DNA of 32,108 nt from Leptospira sp. (lineage in GTDB: Bacteria; Spirochaetota; Leptospiria; Leptospirales; Leptospiraceae). The translations under genes were made by a program, and so were the position numbers. Under the pieces are notes generated by a model that was given only the letters and a program-made list of their open reading frames with translations, did not search any database and had not been told where the DNA came from. This document shows, one piece after another, positions 1 to 7,975 of this stretch (positions are counted from its first letter, which is position 1; the number at the start of each line of letters is the position of its first letter). Location: NCBI GenBank assembly GCA_027531445.1, contig JAPZRK010000062.1:1-32108 (forward strand). Direction: 5' to 3'.

Positions 1-54
1 AAAAATTACGAACATTAAGATAAATAGATTAGTTATTTTTGATAAGGTATTCAA
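1..54 (-). CDS. Lipoprotein N-terminus, partial (module copy iv)
   Basis: Only the first 18 codons are inside the window. They read MNTLSKITNLFILMFVIF from a TTG start at 54-52, preceded on the minus strand by a purine-rich GAGAGAGGA Shine-Dalgarno-like stretch. The ~50 bp are essentially identical to the beginning of the lipoprotein at 1142-1831, so this is the next copy of the same tandem family running off the left edge. The product should be a signal-peptide-bearing lipoprotein; its mature part is not visible. Function unknown. Confidence 0.6.
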   Translation of the reverse strand, partial: MNTLSKITNLFILMFVIF

Positions 55-268
55 AGTATCCTCTCTCTTTTTGACCTGATAAGTTTGCGTTTGTATTTCC
101 CGATATAGTCATAAATGAGGTAGGATCTGCCGTATTTGTGAATAGAATTTTACCATCCTTCTGGTCATATAAATAATTCCAGGATTTGTTGGAGGCACCA
201 CCAGGCAAAGTATAACCAGGATAAGCGTCAATTTCCATCAAATTGCTGTATGATGGATTACTGCTCAC
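29..268 (-). CDS. Small hypothetical protein, second gene of the lipoprotein module
   Basis: This 79-residue protein has no signal peptide and no recognised domain. Its core (about residues 9-55: NLMEIDAYPGY, KSWNYLYDQKDGKILF, DPTSFMT) is closely shared with the protein at 957-1151, so the reading frame is genuinely conserved. The GTG start overlaps the end of the upstream lipoprotein by 11 bp, suggesting translational coupling. Its last codons (YFEYLIKNN) lie over the Shine-Dalgarno and TTG start of the next lipoprotein (1-54) in another frame, so each module overlaps the next. Function is unknown; it may be a partner or detached C-terminal domain of the lipoprotein. Confidence 0.55.
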   Translation of the reverse strand: MSSNPSYSNLMEIDAYPGYTLPGGASNKSWNYLYDQKDGKILFTNTADPTSFMTISGNTNANLSGQKERGYFEYLIKNN

Positions 269-932
269 AGTATCTCAAATCTCCTGTCAATATTAAATTT
301 GGAGGAAACTTTATATTCATCGGCGTATTGTTTTTAGAAATCATGGTAAATTCATCTTTCAGTTGAGATGACTCATTATAATAATGCGGATTTAAGGAGT
401 ATATTTTAATATAAATCTTTTTTATAAAGGAACTGAACTCAATATATCTTATATTGGTCAGGGTATGACATTTTTCTATTAAACACTCTTCTTGAAGAAT
501 ATTCCGATTAGCGATAATTGTTTTACTCAATCCATCAAAGCTTCTTTGGTTTACATCATAAATTAGTATTCCTTGTTCATCATACACCTGAAAACCGAAG
601 TTAAGATTGCTTCCAAATGTAGTAACATTTGAAATAAAAAGTTTAAAATTATTTGTAGCAATTGATAAATTGAAAATATCAATATCTTCCTTTGGATATA
701 TATAACTTCTAATCTGATCTATTTCAGCGCCCAAACAGGTTGAAGTTTCAAATGTATTATTAGGTTCATCTAATGTTCTAAAATTTTCTTGTTGTTGAAA
801 TACTCCCAAACCAGTTAATATCCATGCTTGCGGATTACTTTTTTTTTTATCTTCCCAACACCCAAAAAGGAAACATATTTGAATTATTGTGATATAATTG
901 ATTATACTAGTTATTTTTGATAAGGTATTCAA
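258..932 (-). CDS. Putative lipoprotein, tandem family copy iii
   Basis: A 224-residue protein starting at TTG 932-930, supported by GAGAGGGG a few bases upstream. The N-terminus is a hydrophobic signal ending in a lipobox-like FLFGC, followed by a charged stretch (WEDKKK), so it is predicted to be lipidated and exported. The mature part aligns along its length with the neighbour at 1142-1831: an EPNxxF-xxxTC block, a IYPxxDxDxF block, FQ(V/F)YD, and a late (Q/K)IYIK block. The DxDxF-like β-rich pattern resembles bacterial pre-peptidase C-terminal-type sandwiches, but that is a guess. It is translationally coupled to the small protein at 29-268. Low GC and tandem duplication point to recent family expansion. 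Confidence 0.65.
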   Translation of the reverse strand: MNTLSKITSIINYITIIQICFLFGCWEDKKKSNPQAWILTGLGVFQQQENFRTLDEPNNTFETSTCLGAEIDQIRSYIYPKEDIDIFNLSIATNNFKLFISNVTTFGSNLNFGFQVYDEQGILIYDVNQRSFDGLSKTIIANRNILQEECLIEKCHTLTNIRYIEFSSFIKKIYIKIYSLNPHYYNESSQLKDEFTMISKNNTPMNIKFPPNLILTGDLRYCEQ

Positions 933-956
933 AGTATCCCCTCTCTTTTTGACCTG

Positions 957-1151
957 CTAAGTTTGCGTTTGTATTCCCGATAAAGTCATGAATGTACTCG
1001 GATCAGTAAGATTCAAGAATAGAATCTTCCCATCCTTCTGGTCATATAAATAATTCCAGGACTTTCCAAATGCACCATTGGGAATAGAATAACTCGGAAA
1101 AGCATCTATTTCCATTAAATTGTTATAATATCTGCATACAATCAATTGCAA
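957..1151 (-). pseudogene. Small module protein, frameshifted copy
   Basis: The first ~58 residues match the small protein at 29-268 (NLMEIDAFPSY, KSWNYLYDQKDGKILF). One A is missing in the run around 972-976 (GGAAT here, GGAAAT in the other copy), so the frame ends early with GIQTQT. Restoring the base would let it read NTNANLAGQKERGYFEYLIKNN-like codons and stop at 907, over the start of the next lipoprotein as in copy iii. The start is TTG, overlapping the upstream lipoprotein by 10 bp. It could still make a shorter protein. Confidence 0.6.
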
Positions 1152-1831
1152 GGTTTAATATCTCCTTGTAAAACATATGTTCCAAAATTTCTTGGATTTA
1201 CAGGTCTATCTATAGCAGTCGATACGAGTATCAATGAACCATCTCCTTCTTGAAATATTTCCGGAAATACTGGAAAAAACTTAATATAAATTTGTTGGAT
1301 ACTTGGATCGAAACGAATCATGCGATATTTTGTGATGAAATCAGAACACTGCGACGTTTCGCAATCGTCTTTCGTTAAAAATCGATTTTCAAGTATTGTC
1401 GCGCTAACGGAATTAAATTTTGTATCCTCTGGATCGAAGATTAAGCTCTGATTTTTGTCATAAAACTGGAAGCTTACTCGTCTACTCGATGGTGTATAAC
1501 TATCCGGTCCTATGTATACTCTACTCGATCCCGAATTTAGGGTTACCCGAAAATAATCTAAATCAGATGGAGGGTAAATGGTAGTAGATCCAAATGAACA
1601 ACTCCCTGCTAAATTTCCGAGGGATTTGTCCACGCATGTAGCTTGGTTGAAGTCGTCATTCGGTTCATACAGTTTTCGCCTTTCGCTTTCACAAATCGAT
1701 GATGAAGCAATTAGCAATAAAGTCGCTTCATTGCTCATCTCCTCAGTTGTATGACCACAGCGAACATTCACGCAAGCAAAAATTACGAACATTAAGATAA
1801 ATAGATTAGTTATTTTTGATAAGGTATTCAA
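1142..1831 (-). CDS. Putative lipoprotein, tandem family copy ii
   Basis: About 229 residues from TTG at 1831, chosen because the same codon and following residues (NTLSKIT) begin the copies at 932 and 54; an in-frame GTG lies at 1840. The signal peptide (NLFILMFVIFAC) has a plausible lipobox with Cys around residue 19, and two further Cys follow closely. The mature region is homologous to the 258-932 protein (EPNDDF, IYPPSDLDYF, FQFYD, QQIYIKFF), with conserved paired cysteines in the second half (DDCETSQC). Predicted to be a surface or periplasmic lipoprotein of unknown function, coupled to the small frame at 957-1151. Confidence 0.65.
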   Translation of the reverse strand: MNTLSKITNLFILMFVIFACVNVRCGHTTEEMSNEATLLLIASSSICESERRKLYEPNDDFNQATCVDKSLGNLAGSCSFGSTTIYPPSDLDYFRVTLNSGSSRVYIGPDSYTPSSRRVSFQFYDKNQSLIFDPEDTKFNSVSATILENRFLTKDDCETSQCSDFITKYRMIRFDPSIQQIYIKFFPVFPEIFQEGDGSLILVSTAIDRPVNPRNFGTYVLQGDIKPCN

Positions 1832-1934
1832 AATATACACACTCTTTTTGATCTGCTAAGTTTGCATTTGTATTAAACACATTGGACAGTGGTAGCGTTT
1901 CGACATCCACATCTTCGCTTTCGATGTAAACCAT
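1806..1934 (-). pseudogene. C-terminal remnant of a further small module protein
   Basis: Reading on the minus strand from ATG 1934, the frame ends NTNANLADQKE...YFEYLIKNN and stops at 1806. This matches the C-terminus of the small protein at 29-268. The part before it (MVYIESEDVDVETLPLSNVF) is unrelated to the other copies. It is therefore the tail of an older module upstream of copy ii, fused to other sequence. The tail overlaps the signal-peptide codons of the lipoprotein at 1142-1831. Confidence 0.5.
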
Positions 1935-2021
1935 ATTCGTTAGAGTAAATACTTTCAATCTAAAAAGAAGAAAATTATACTGATCAATATATTTGATGTT
2001 AACGTGTCAGAGTAGAATTTT

Positions 2022-2134
2022 CCGTGCGCCAGCGATAGAAGCGGAAATCCTTTGCGGAGCAAAGATTGTAGCGGATAGCGCGTTCGATGCGAAGGATAGA
2101 ATGTGTTACTTATAACGGATGCGAGGCGCCCCAC
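2022..2134 (-). repeat. Palindromic element B, copy B5
   Basis: Read on the + strand it runs GTGCGCCAGCGATAGAAGC, then GGAAATCCTTTGC-gga-GCAAAGATTG, then a spacer ending TGCGAGGCGCCCCAC. The reverse complement of copy B1 has the same order of blocks. A central hairpin (CTTTGC/GCAAAG) lies between two similar arms (GATAGAAGCGGAAATCC and GATTGTAGCGGATAGC). The ends are GCGCC and GGCGC, complementary to each other; in B1-B3 they are GCACC and GGTGC, so the end pairing covaries. This copy lies next to no mreB sequence. Confidence 0.7.
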
Positions 2135-2305
2135 AAATTTCTGCACTTGGATCAGGGGCGATGCGGTTTATGTGCAATTCGTCTAAAACCTCATGTTTAT
2201 ACGTTTACTCGTCATTCGATAACCTAAAAGTATCGACAGCTTATCGTATTGCGTATAACACCACAGAAAGTCTCCAACTTTCGAAGAGAACCAGACCCAC
2301 GAAAA
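2135..2305. other. Unassigned stretch between inverted B elements
   Basis: Lies between B5 and the mreB fragment/B4. Both strands have open frames of up to ~100 codons, but neither has a convincing start, ribosome-binding site, signal peptide or recognisable motif. I see no real gene here; it may be a decayed coding piece. Confidence 0.3.
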
Positions 2306-2359
2306 CCTTTGACTTCCATCGTGTCCTCGCGTTTGTCTGCAAAGGCGTTTCCGATCGTG
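2306..2359 (-). pseudogene. mreB internal fragment fused to element B4
   Basis: About 54 bp (CCTTTGACTTCCATCG through TTTCCGATCGTG) match the mreB coding region at 17434-17487 with a few substitutions. Weaker similarity continues leftward to about 2283. The match stops abruptly at GTG, where element B4 begins. The 13444-13482 fragment has the same mreB breakpoint. Confidence 0.75.
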
Positions 2360-2404
2360 GGCACCTCGCAATTTTATCTGTAAGGTCAACTTTTTCGATA
2401 AGGC
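2357..2404 (+). repeat. Palindromic element B, truncated copy B4
   Basis: Starts GTGGGCACCTCGCA and follows the other copies through TCTGTAAGGTCAAC and TTTTTCGAT(a)AGGC. It diverges at about 2405, before the central hairpin, so only the GTG-side arm remains. It faces copy B5 in inverted orientation, leaving 2135-2356 between the two GTG ends. Confidence 0.65.
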
Positions 2405-2505
2405 ATCTTTATTTACTCGAAAAATTGCCTCCATCCGCTTTAATATTGTTGATATCAAGTTCAAAAAGAATTCAATTCAATTGATTTGATTCAGGCAAGG
2501 ATTGT

Positions 2506-4497
2506 ATGCAAAAGCTCAAGTTATTCTCATTCTCCCTATTGCTATACTACCTTATAAATTGTAAACAAGCGAACCCAACATCGATTCAGGTGGTTCATGG
2601 AAACATTGATTTTACACCAATCTCTTTTAAATCAGAAGGGCCATTTGCATTGGATGGTATATGGAATATATATCCGGGTCAGTCCTTAGAAACCTTTTTA
2701 ACTGGGAAACAGTTTGGAAGTGAGATACAAGTCCCAGGCGAATGGTCAGCCCAAGGCACGTATCCAAAAAAAGGAATCGTTTTGTATCGACTCGTACTCA
2801 ATACGAAAGAGGAAACTGGTATTTTCGGACTCAAACTTTATGAATTCCCTCAAGCCTACCGCATTTACATAAACAGAGAATTGATTCTAGAAAACGGCCA
2901 TTACTCAACTGACTTAACAAAAATTCGTCGAAGTTTAGTTCGGCCAATTGCACTCTTTAATTTAAACGGACCCGTGACCGAAATCTTGATCGAGGCCGCC
3001 AATCTAGATGAAACAAACCCAGGCCCTCGCAGATCCATCCTCTTTGGTACAAAAGAGCAGATATTAAACATCCAAGATTTCCAACACTTTTCTGACATGG
3101 TGAGTTTTGGGATCTTATTTATCATGGCATTGTACCACTTTGGACTTTACTACCAACGAACAAAAGAAAAAGGTAGCTTTATTTTTGGAATATTTTGTTC
3201 CGTTATTGCGTTTCGAATATTTGTGACAGAGGAGCATTATCTCATTAGATATTTTCCAGATTTCCCATCAAGCGTTGAATGGATGCTAGATGTAATGTCC
3301 TTTCTAGTTCTAACACCTCTTTTTATTTTACTATTTTTTAATTTATTTAAAAACGAATTTCATAAATTTTTAATTAAGCCGGCCTTGATTCTTTCGGGAA
3401 TCATTGTTTTCTCCTATCTTTTCACTAGAAGTGAGATAATATTCAATTTCGCACTCGTTATGAGTTTTGTTTCTGGTATTTACTTTACCTATTTACTCAT
3501 TCGAGGTATCTTGAATCGTAGAACTGGCGCCAAGATTTTTTTCCTTGGTTGGATAGTTTTCCTCGCTACTGCCGCCTTTGACATGCTAGCATACAATAAT
3601 TTCATTCGTTCGATCTACGTAAGCCACATCGGTTTTCTATTCTTTATCTTCAGCCAAGCCTACTATTTATCGATTCGATTCAATCGTGCTCTTGCTTTAT
3701 CTGAAGAGCTTACCGAATCTCTAGAGTCCAAAGTCTCGGAGAGAACACTTGCGCTCAATGAATCTCTTTCCATTATACAATCGGATCTAAGCCTTGCACG
3801 TAGGTTGCAGGAAGCCATTCTCAATGAGAGTCAGACATCCTATCCCGATCTAACGGTAATTACTCATTATCAACCCGTATCCGAAGTTGGAGGAGATTTT
3901 TTTGATATTCGTCAGATTGCCCCTGGGAAGTTCCGTTTTTTTATTGCGGATGCTACCGGTCATGGAGTGCAAGCAGCCCTAGTAACTATGATCATTAAGA
4001 GCGAATGTGAAAATATCCTAAAGGAACCCATAAACCTTAGCCAAATTTTTTCCTCGTTGAATGAGAGCTACACGAAGAAATTTCAAAATTTGAACCTGTT
4101 TTTTAGTGCATTTTTGTGTGAACTAGATTTGAACCAAAATAAATTAAAGTATGTCTCGGCAGGCCACCCACCCCAGTACGTCCTCCACCAAAATGAACTT
4201 CTATCTCTCAAGCCCCGAGGTAAATTAATGGGATATGCGTCAGATGTAACTTTTATAGAAGAGGAGGTCAGCTTTTTGAAACCTGATAAACTCATCCTTT
4301 TTAGTGACGGAATTTATGAAGACTTCAATGCAGAGGATGCAATGTTTGGAGAAGCCCAATTTGAAGCCTTGATCCATAGTAATTATCATTTGAATATAAA
4401 AGAAATGATAGGCGAGATACTTAAGGCAAAAGCACATTTCAAAGGTAGTCGAACGAGCGAAGATGATATCACCTTACTCGGAATCCAGGCCTTTTAA
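2506..4497 (+). CDS. 7TM sensor / SpoIIE-type PP2C serine phosphatase lipoprotein
   Basis: A 663-residue membrane phosphatase. Residues 1-19 are a signal peptide with lipobox (YLINC). They are followed by an extracytoplasmic β-sandwich resembling 7TMR-DISM-type sensor domains (to ~185), about seven membrane segments (~195-400), a short coiled linker (ALSEELTESLESKVSERT) and a SpoIIE/RsbU phosphatase domain. Metal and signature motifs are intact: VGGDFFD (461-467), DATGHG (from 482), SAGHPP, LFSDGIYE and DDITLL near the C-terminus. By family it should dephosphorylate a phosphorylated anti-sigma-factor antagonist or similar partner in response to an external signal; target and ligand are unknown. 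No obvious regulator partner lies beside it. It shares its architecture with the protein at 19886-22453. Confidence 0.9.
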   Translation: MQKLKLFSFSLLLYYLINCKQANPTSIQVVHGNIDFTPISFKSEGPFALDGIWNIYPGQSLETFLTGKQFGSEIQVPGEWSAQGTYPKKGIVLYRLVLNTKEETGIFGLKLYEFPQAYRIYINRELILENGHYSTDLTKIRRSLVRPIALFNLNGPVTEILIEAANLDETNPGPRRSILFGTKEQILNIQDFQHFSDMVSFGILFIMALYHFGLYYQRTKEKGSFIFGIFCSVIAFRIFVTEEHYLIRYFPDFPSSVEWMLDVMSFLVLTPLFILLFFNLFKNEFHKFLIKPALILSGIIVFSYLFTRSEIIFNFALVMSFVSGIYFTYLLIRGILNRRTGAKIFFLGWIVFLATAAFDMLAYNNFIRSIYVSHIGFLFFIFSQAYYLSIRFNRALALSEELTESLESKVSERTLALNESLSIIQSDLSLARRLQEAILNESQTSYPDLTVITHYQPVSEVGGDFFDIRQIAPGKFRFFIADATGHGVQAALVTMIIKSECENILKEPINLSQIFSSLNESYTKKFQNLNLFFSAFLCELDLNQNKLKYVSAGHPPQYVLHQNELLSLKPRGKLMGYASDVTFIEEEVSFLKPDKLILFSDGIYEDFNAEDAMFGEAQFEALIHSNYHLNIKEMIGEILKAKAHFKGSRTSEDDITLLGIQAF

Positions 4498-4564
4498 ACC
4501 CATTCAGTTGGGAATAAGTTTTGGACATGAATCTTCCACAGTCGACCTTGGATAAACCTTCATT

Positions 4565-4846
4565 TCATCTTCTAAATTCTTTCAAATTACGATTGATTGT
4601 GTAGGACGTAAATTTATAGTTTTTGCAAATCCAATCGATCGCCCTCTCATGATAGAAAAAGACATGGGTCGAATCCTCCTTATAATACCACTTAACAAAA
4701 TCTAATTTCTCTCGACCGCCTAAGAAAATAGTATGGGTTTTTTCTAGATCTTGTCCCCAAAATCCTGAGGAGAGTCCCGATTCTCGCGACACAATGCCCA
4801 TTATAGGAAGCGAGTTGGCGCGAGTGGCGAATAACTTTAGAATCAA
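4565..4846 (-). CDS. Doubtful small ORF across repeat C
   Basis: A 93-codon open frame with no signal peptide or known motif. Its N-terminal third lies on the 57-bp repeat also present at 8980-9036, where the equivalent frame terminates soon after. Part may be a remnant, and the C-terminal half (WYYKEDSTHVFFYHERAIDWICKNYKF) looks protein-like. Start and expression are uncertain. Confidence 0.25.
   Translation of the reverse strand: MILKLFATRANSLPIMGIVSRESGLSSGFWGQDLEKTHTIFLGGREKLDFVKWYYKEDSTHVFFYHERAIDWICKNYKFTSYTINRNLKEFRR
4755..4811. repeat. 57-bp repeat C, copy 1
   Basis: From CCCCAAAATCCTGAGG to CATTATAGGAAGC it is identical to 8980-9036 except at two positions, with weaker similarity for ~30 bp to the left. 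It includes TCTCGCGA and CCCGATTC. It is not obviously related to elements A or B and no gene product explains its conservation. Confidence 0.7.
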
Positions 4847-4891
4847 ATTAATTTTACAATTTTAAAAAAGATTGCGAAATTATCTAAAATC

Positions 4892-4913
4892 ACCTGTTAT
4901 ATGTAGAACAGGT
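4892..4913. promoter_or_regulatory. Inverted repeat just upstream of the Kelch lipoprotein
   Basis: ACCTGTT and AACAGGT form perfect 7-bp arms around an 8-bp spacer, ending 7 bp before the ATG at 4921. It overlaps the expected ribosome-binding site, so it could be a repressor operator or an RNA hairpin limiting translation. No protein binder is identifiable from the sequence. Confidence 0.35.
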
Positions 4914-4920
4914 TAATTTC

Positions 4921-7341
4921 ATGCATGCTAAAAAAAAGTTAATTTTGAAATTCATTTTCTTCCTAGTTGTTTTCTTGAACCTAAACTGTAAGGTTTCAAA
5001 AGATTCGGGGGGTCTTGGAGTATTTCTTTTAGGTCTTTCTGGAAATGCAGATAATGCCCAGCAAAATCAAGGATCCGCGACAATTACTATTGCGATCCCA
5101 GATACAAATCCTAACGTTCGCAATTTAGGGAATTCATCCATTAGAGCATCAAACCCACGGAATTCTTCAATCATAACAAAAGTAACGCTCAATATAAAAA
5201 ATAATGATAATGGAACAACCATAGTCCAAGACCTTGTAAAATCAGGATTTAATTGGCAGGGAACAATAGGTGGCATTCCATCTGGGTCCAATTTTTTATT
5301 CTCTGCAAATGCTTATGATAATTCAGGAAAAATGATTTTTCAGGGAGAGGTAACTGGAGTTGAAATTAAAGGCAATGGCCAAACGTGCGCGATTCACATT
5401 ACCTTACAACAATCTACGGATCTAACACCATCAACGGATGAAAATCATAGTCCAGTCATAAATTCCGTCGTCGCGTCCAAGCTTCTTCTAAATATGGGGG
5501 AAATCGTAAATTTACAGGTAGATGCCAGTGATTCCGATGCTAACGACCATTTGAGTTATATCTGGTCTTCCTCGGGCGGTACTTTCATCAATCCGTCAAA
5601 TATGAACATAGAATGGATGGCACCTGCAAAAGCAGGTACCTACACGATTCAAGTAAAAGTGATCGATAGCAAACAATTATCTGCTACCTCTTCTTTGACA
5701 TTAAATGTTAAAAACTCTTGTCAGGATTGTGGAGGAGTTCCTCAGAATACCGCACCTGTCATTTCAAGATTGGAGGCGGCTAGCTCAACTGTGAATCGAG
5801 GGGAATCTTCTGAAATACGATTGGGTGTCTCGGACAAAGAGAATGATGTACTTACCTATGAATGGACTTCTTCTTGTGGCGGAGTTTTCAATAACAAAAA
5901 TATTCAGAATCCAATTTTTATTACAAATGCAGAAACTAACATAGGTTCATGTAATATAAGTGTTTTGGTCTTGGATAGCCACGGTGCATCAGTAAATAGT
6001 ACCTTAACTATCTTGATTACAAATCAAAAAGAAGAAAATCTACCTCCTATCATCATTACATCGTTTATTTCAAGTCCAAGTGCTTATGTTTCGAACTCTT
6101 TGATTTTTAGGATTATTGCAAAAGATCCGGAATCTTCTAATTTAACTTTTCAATGGAAAACAAATTCTGGAACGTTATGTGAGTCTCAGGAATCTACAAC
6201 ATCGAATGGTATCCAGAGTGAGGTGAAGTGGAAAGCACCGGATTCTATTGGTAGCGCATCGTTAAGCGTCATAGTGCAGGATGCAACAGGTTTAAGCACT
6301 ACATTCTATTTTAATGAAATCAATGTATTGAATAACTCATCGGGACCTTGGACAATTTCAGGTTCAATGTCCTCAAAGAGAATTTTACACACATCAACCT
6401 TGATGCAGGATGGCCGAGTCTTAGTCGCCGGAGGTCTGGATGATGGAGTGGCTCTTTCAAGTGTTGAAATCTATAATCCAATTACAGGTGAATGGAAACT
6501 TGCCGCAAGTATGACGATGCCACGTCATACACATTCTGCAAATTTGTTAAACGATGGAAGAATTCTCGTAGTTGGAGGTTACGATGACAGGTACTATCCA
6601 CCATTCTCCGCGAGTTCGGAGATATATGATCCGAGAACAGATCGTTGGAGCAAATTATCAGATCTTAGATGGCCAAGAATTTATCACTCTGCGACTCTGC
6701 TTTCCGATGGACGAGTATTGGTCGCTGGTGGGGTAGGTGCTGAATTTTTGGTCGAGATTTTTGATCCCTCTACACAATCCTGGATACACTCAAATTCAAT
6801 GCTTAGGCAGCGTTACGGTCATACCGCCACTCTTTTAAAAAATGGGAAGCTACTCATTGTTGGAGGCATTGCCAATGGAAGCGCGCAAGAATATGTTGAA
6901 TTATATTCTCCAGATACAGATGAATGGGTGCAGGTTGCCAGTCCTCCAGATAAGGTGTCTGATCAGAAAGCAGTGTTGTTAGAAAGCGGTGAGGTCATTG
7001 TCGTAGGAGGAGTTAGTAACACTTCTCCATCGGGATTTTCGAGAAAGGGATTTATCTACGATCCGGCTCGAGATATTTGGAAGAACCTTCCTAACCTAGC
7101 GAAACCAATTTACAATCACACGGCAACACTGTTATCGAATGGATCTGTTATCATCTGCGGCGGGGATGACGGATTGAATATTTTGAAATCCGTTCAAATA
7201 TACAATCCTTCAACAAAACAATTGACAAGTGGACCCTCTATGATGGAAACGCGATCTACTTTCACCGCAACGCGATTATTGGATGGTCGATTGTTGTTAA
7301 TTGGAGGTGGATCAAATACAAGCGAAATCGGATCATTTTGA
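4921..7341 (+). CDS. Large lipoprotein with PKD/Ig-like domains and a Kelch β-propeller
   Basis: An 806-residue lipoprotein. The signal peptide ends LNLNC (Cys near 24). Residues ~50-160 form a β-rich domain, ~175-480 hold three Ig/PKD-like repeats (each with a D-x-D/E stretch, then YxW or FQW, then a VxDxxG-type strand). From ~480 to the end are seven Kelch-type repeats with the pattern HTATLLxDGRVLVAGG...EIYDPxTxxW. The seventh repeat stops right after its GG strand (GGGSNTSEIGSF), so the last blade is short and the 3' end may have been clipped. Probably anchored in the outer membrane with the propeller as a binding platform; the ligand is unknown. An inverted repeat overlaps its translation start region. 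It is not in an obvious operon. Confidence 0.85.
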   Translation: MHAKKKLILKFIFFLVVFLNLNCKVSKDSGGLGVFLLGLSGNADNAQQNQGSATITIAIPDTNPNVRNLGNSSIRASNPRNSSIITKVTLNIKNNDNGTTIVQDLVKSGFNWQGTIGGIPSGSNFLFSANAYDNSGKMIFQGEVTGVEIKGNGQTCAIHITLQQSTDLTPSTDENHSPVINSVVASKLLLNMGEIVNLQVDASDSDANDHLSYIWSSSGGTFINPSNMNIEWMAPAKAGTYTIQVKVIDSKQLSATSSLTLNVKNSCQDCGGVPQNTAPVISRLEAASSTVNRGESSEIRLGVSDKENDVLTYEWTSSCGGVFNNKNIQNPIFITNAETNIGSCNISVLVLDSHGASVNSTLTILITNQKEENLPPIIITSFISSPSAYVSNSLIFRIIAKDPESSNLTFQWKTNSGTLCESQESTTSNGIQSEVKWKAPDSIGSASLSVIVQDATGLSTTFYFNEINVLNNSSGPWTISGSMSSKRILHTSTLMQDGRVLVAGGLDDGVALSSVEIYNPITGEWKLAASMTMPRHTHSANLLNDGRILVVGGYDDRYYPPFSASSEIYDPRTDRWSKLSDLRWPRIYHSATLLSDGRVLVAGGVGAEFLVEIFDPSTQSWIHSNSMLRQRYGHTATLLKNGKLLIVGGIANGSAQEYVELYSPDTDEWVQVASPPDKVSDQKAVLLESGEVIVVGGVSNTSPSGFSRKGFIYDPARDIWKNLPNLAKPIYNHTATLLSNGSVIICGGDDGLNILKSVQIYNPSTKQLTSGPSMMETRSTFTATRLLDGRLLLIGGGSNTSEIGSF

Positions 7342-7522
7342 AGGTCGATTGAAAAATACATCAGCTATTACATCACCAGGCTTCGCATAACGGTGATTGC
7401 GTCGCTAGGATCCTGGATCCCTATTGATTTTTACGACCTAGGCATTTGGCAGGAGAAAGCAGCGTTCTTCTTGCGCAAAGTAGACGACGCTTTTCGCTGA
7501 TTTAAGGAAAGTTTTTCGATAC
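7342..7522. other. Gene-free stretch after the Kelch lipoprotein
   Basis: No credible gene. It contains a palindromic patch (GGATCCTGGATCC near 7409) and several GCGTC/GACGC-like words (7393, 7480). They suggest secondary structure but do not match elements A, B or C. No clear terminator was seen after the Kelch gene. Confidence 0.3.
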
Positions 7523-7795
7523 TTACAATTGAATCTTTGACAATGGATCTCGACAACGTGCCAGCGATTCGACAGTGAGCGTGTAATCATCTTTACCCAA
7601 GGATGAATACGAAAATGTAATCTGACCTGCTTCTAGATGACCTTCTAAAGTTTGAAATATAAAAGAATTTGGAGAACATTCGATCACTCGAACAGAGCCA
7701 TTCCACGGCCTATTAATGCGAAGCATATATTCATTAACTCGTCGAGTGTAGGCCAGGTCCCCTGGAGTCGATCGTTGCTGGTAAAGACTGGGCTA
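7523..7795 (-). pseudogene. DUF1990-like protein, C-terminal remnant
   Basis: The minus-strand frame, open up to at least 7777, reads TPGDLAYTRRVNEYM, then SVRVIECSPNSFIFQTLEG, HLEAGQITFS and ESLARCRDP. The order of a residue patch on an acidic patch, a TLxGHxExG motif, and a final S-R-xDP segment resembles the second half of DUF1990-family proteins. I recall TLPGHPERGEE as the usual motif there. The N-terminal half is absent or interrupted by stops, so it is scored as a remnant. Family assignment is from memory of the motif only. Confidence 0.4.
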
Positions 7796-7975
7796 GTTGC
7801 CAATGTTTATATGCTTATCCATATCCGGGCGGTAGAAAAGGCTTAAAACGAGATATAACGAAGATTAAATGACTTTTGTGAGCTTTTTTTATTCACAACC
7901 ATATAGGGCTTTGGTAGGGGATTAAACAGAACCATATTCCAAAATTCAATTGGGATGACGAATCCTCGCGACCGC

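Larger units (their letters stand above)
1..1934 (-). repeat. Tandem array of ~890-bp lipoprotein/small-protein modules
   Basis: The same ~60-100 bp junction (end of the small protein plus start of the next lipoprotein) recurs at about 1-100, 905-980 and 1780-1875. The spacing is near 880-900 bp. Junctions are almost identical, whereas the lipoprotein middles have diverged strongly. This suggests tandem duplication with the junctions kept alike by recombination, or diversification of the central exposed parts. Confidence 0.65.

Noticed and set aside
258..1151. Programmed frameshift joining lipoprotein and small protein
   Set aside because: The relative reading frame differs between the two copies (+1 versus +2) and no slippery sequence is shared, so coupling by overlap is simpler.
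2119..2484. 121-codon frame across B5, unknown DNA, mreB fragment and B4
   Set aside because: It crosses four unrelated pieces of sequence; no ribosome-binding site and no domain.
7868..7901. TTGTGA ... TCACAA hairpin with T run near 7880
   Set aside because: The T run is in the loop, not after the stem, so it does not fit a Rho-independent terminator, and the arms are short.
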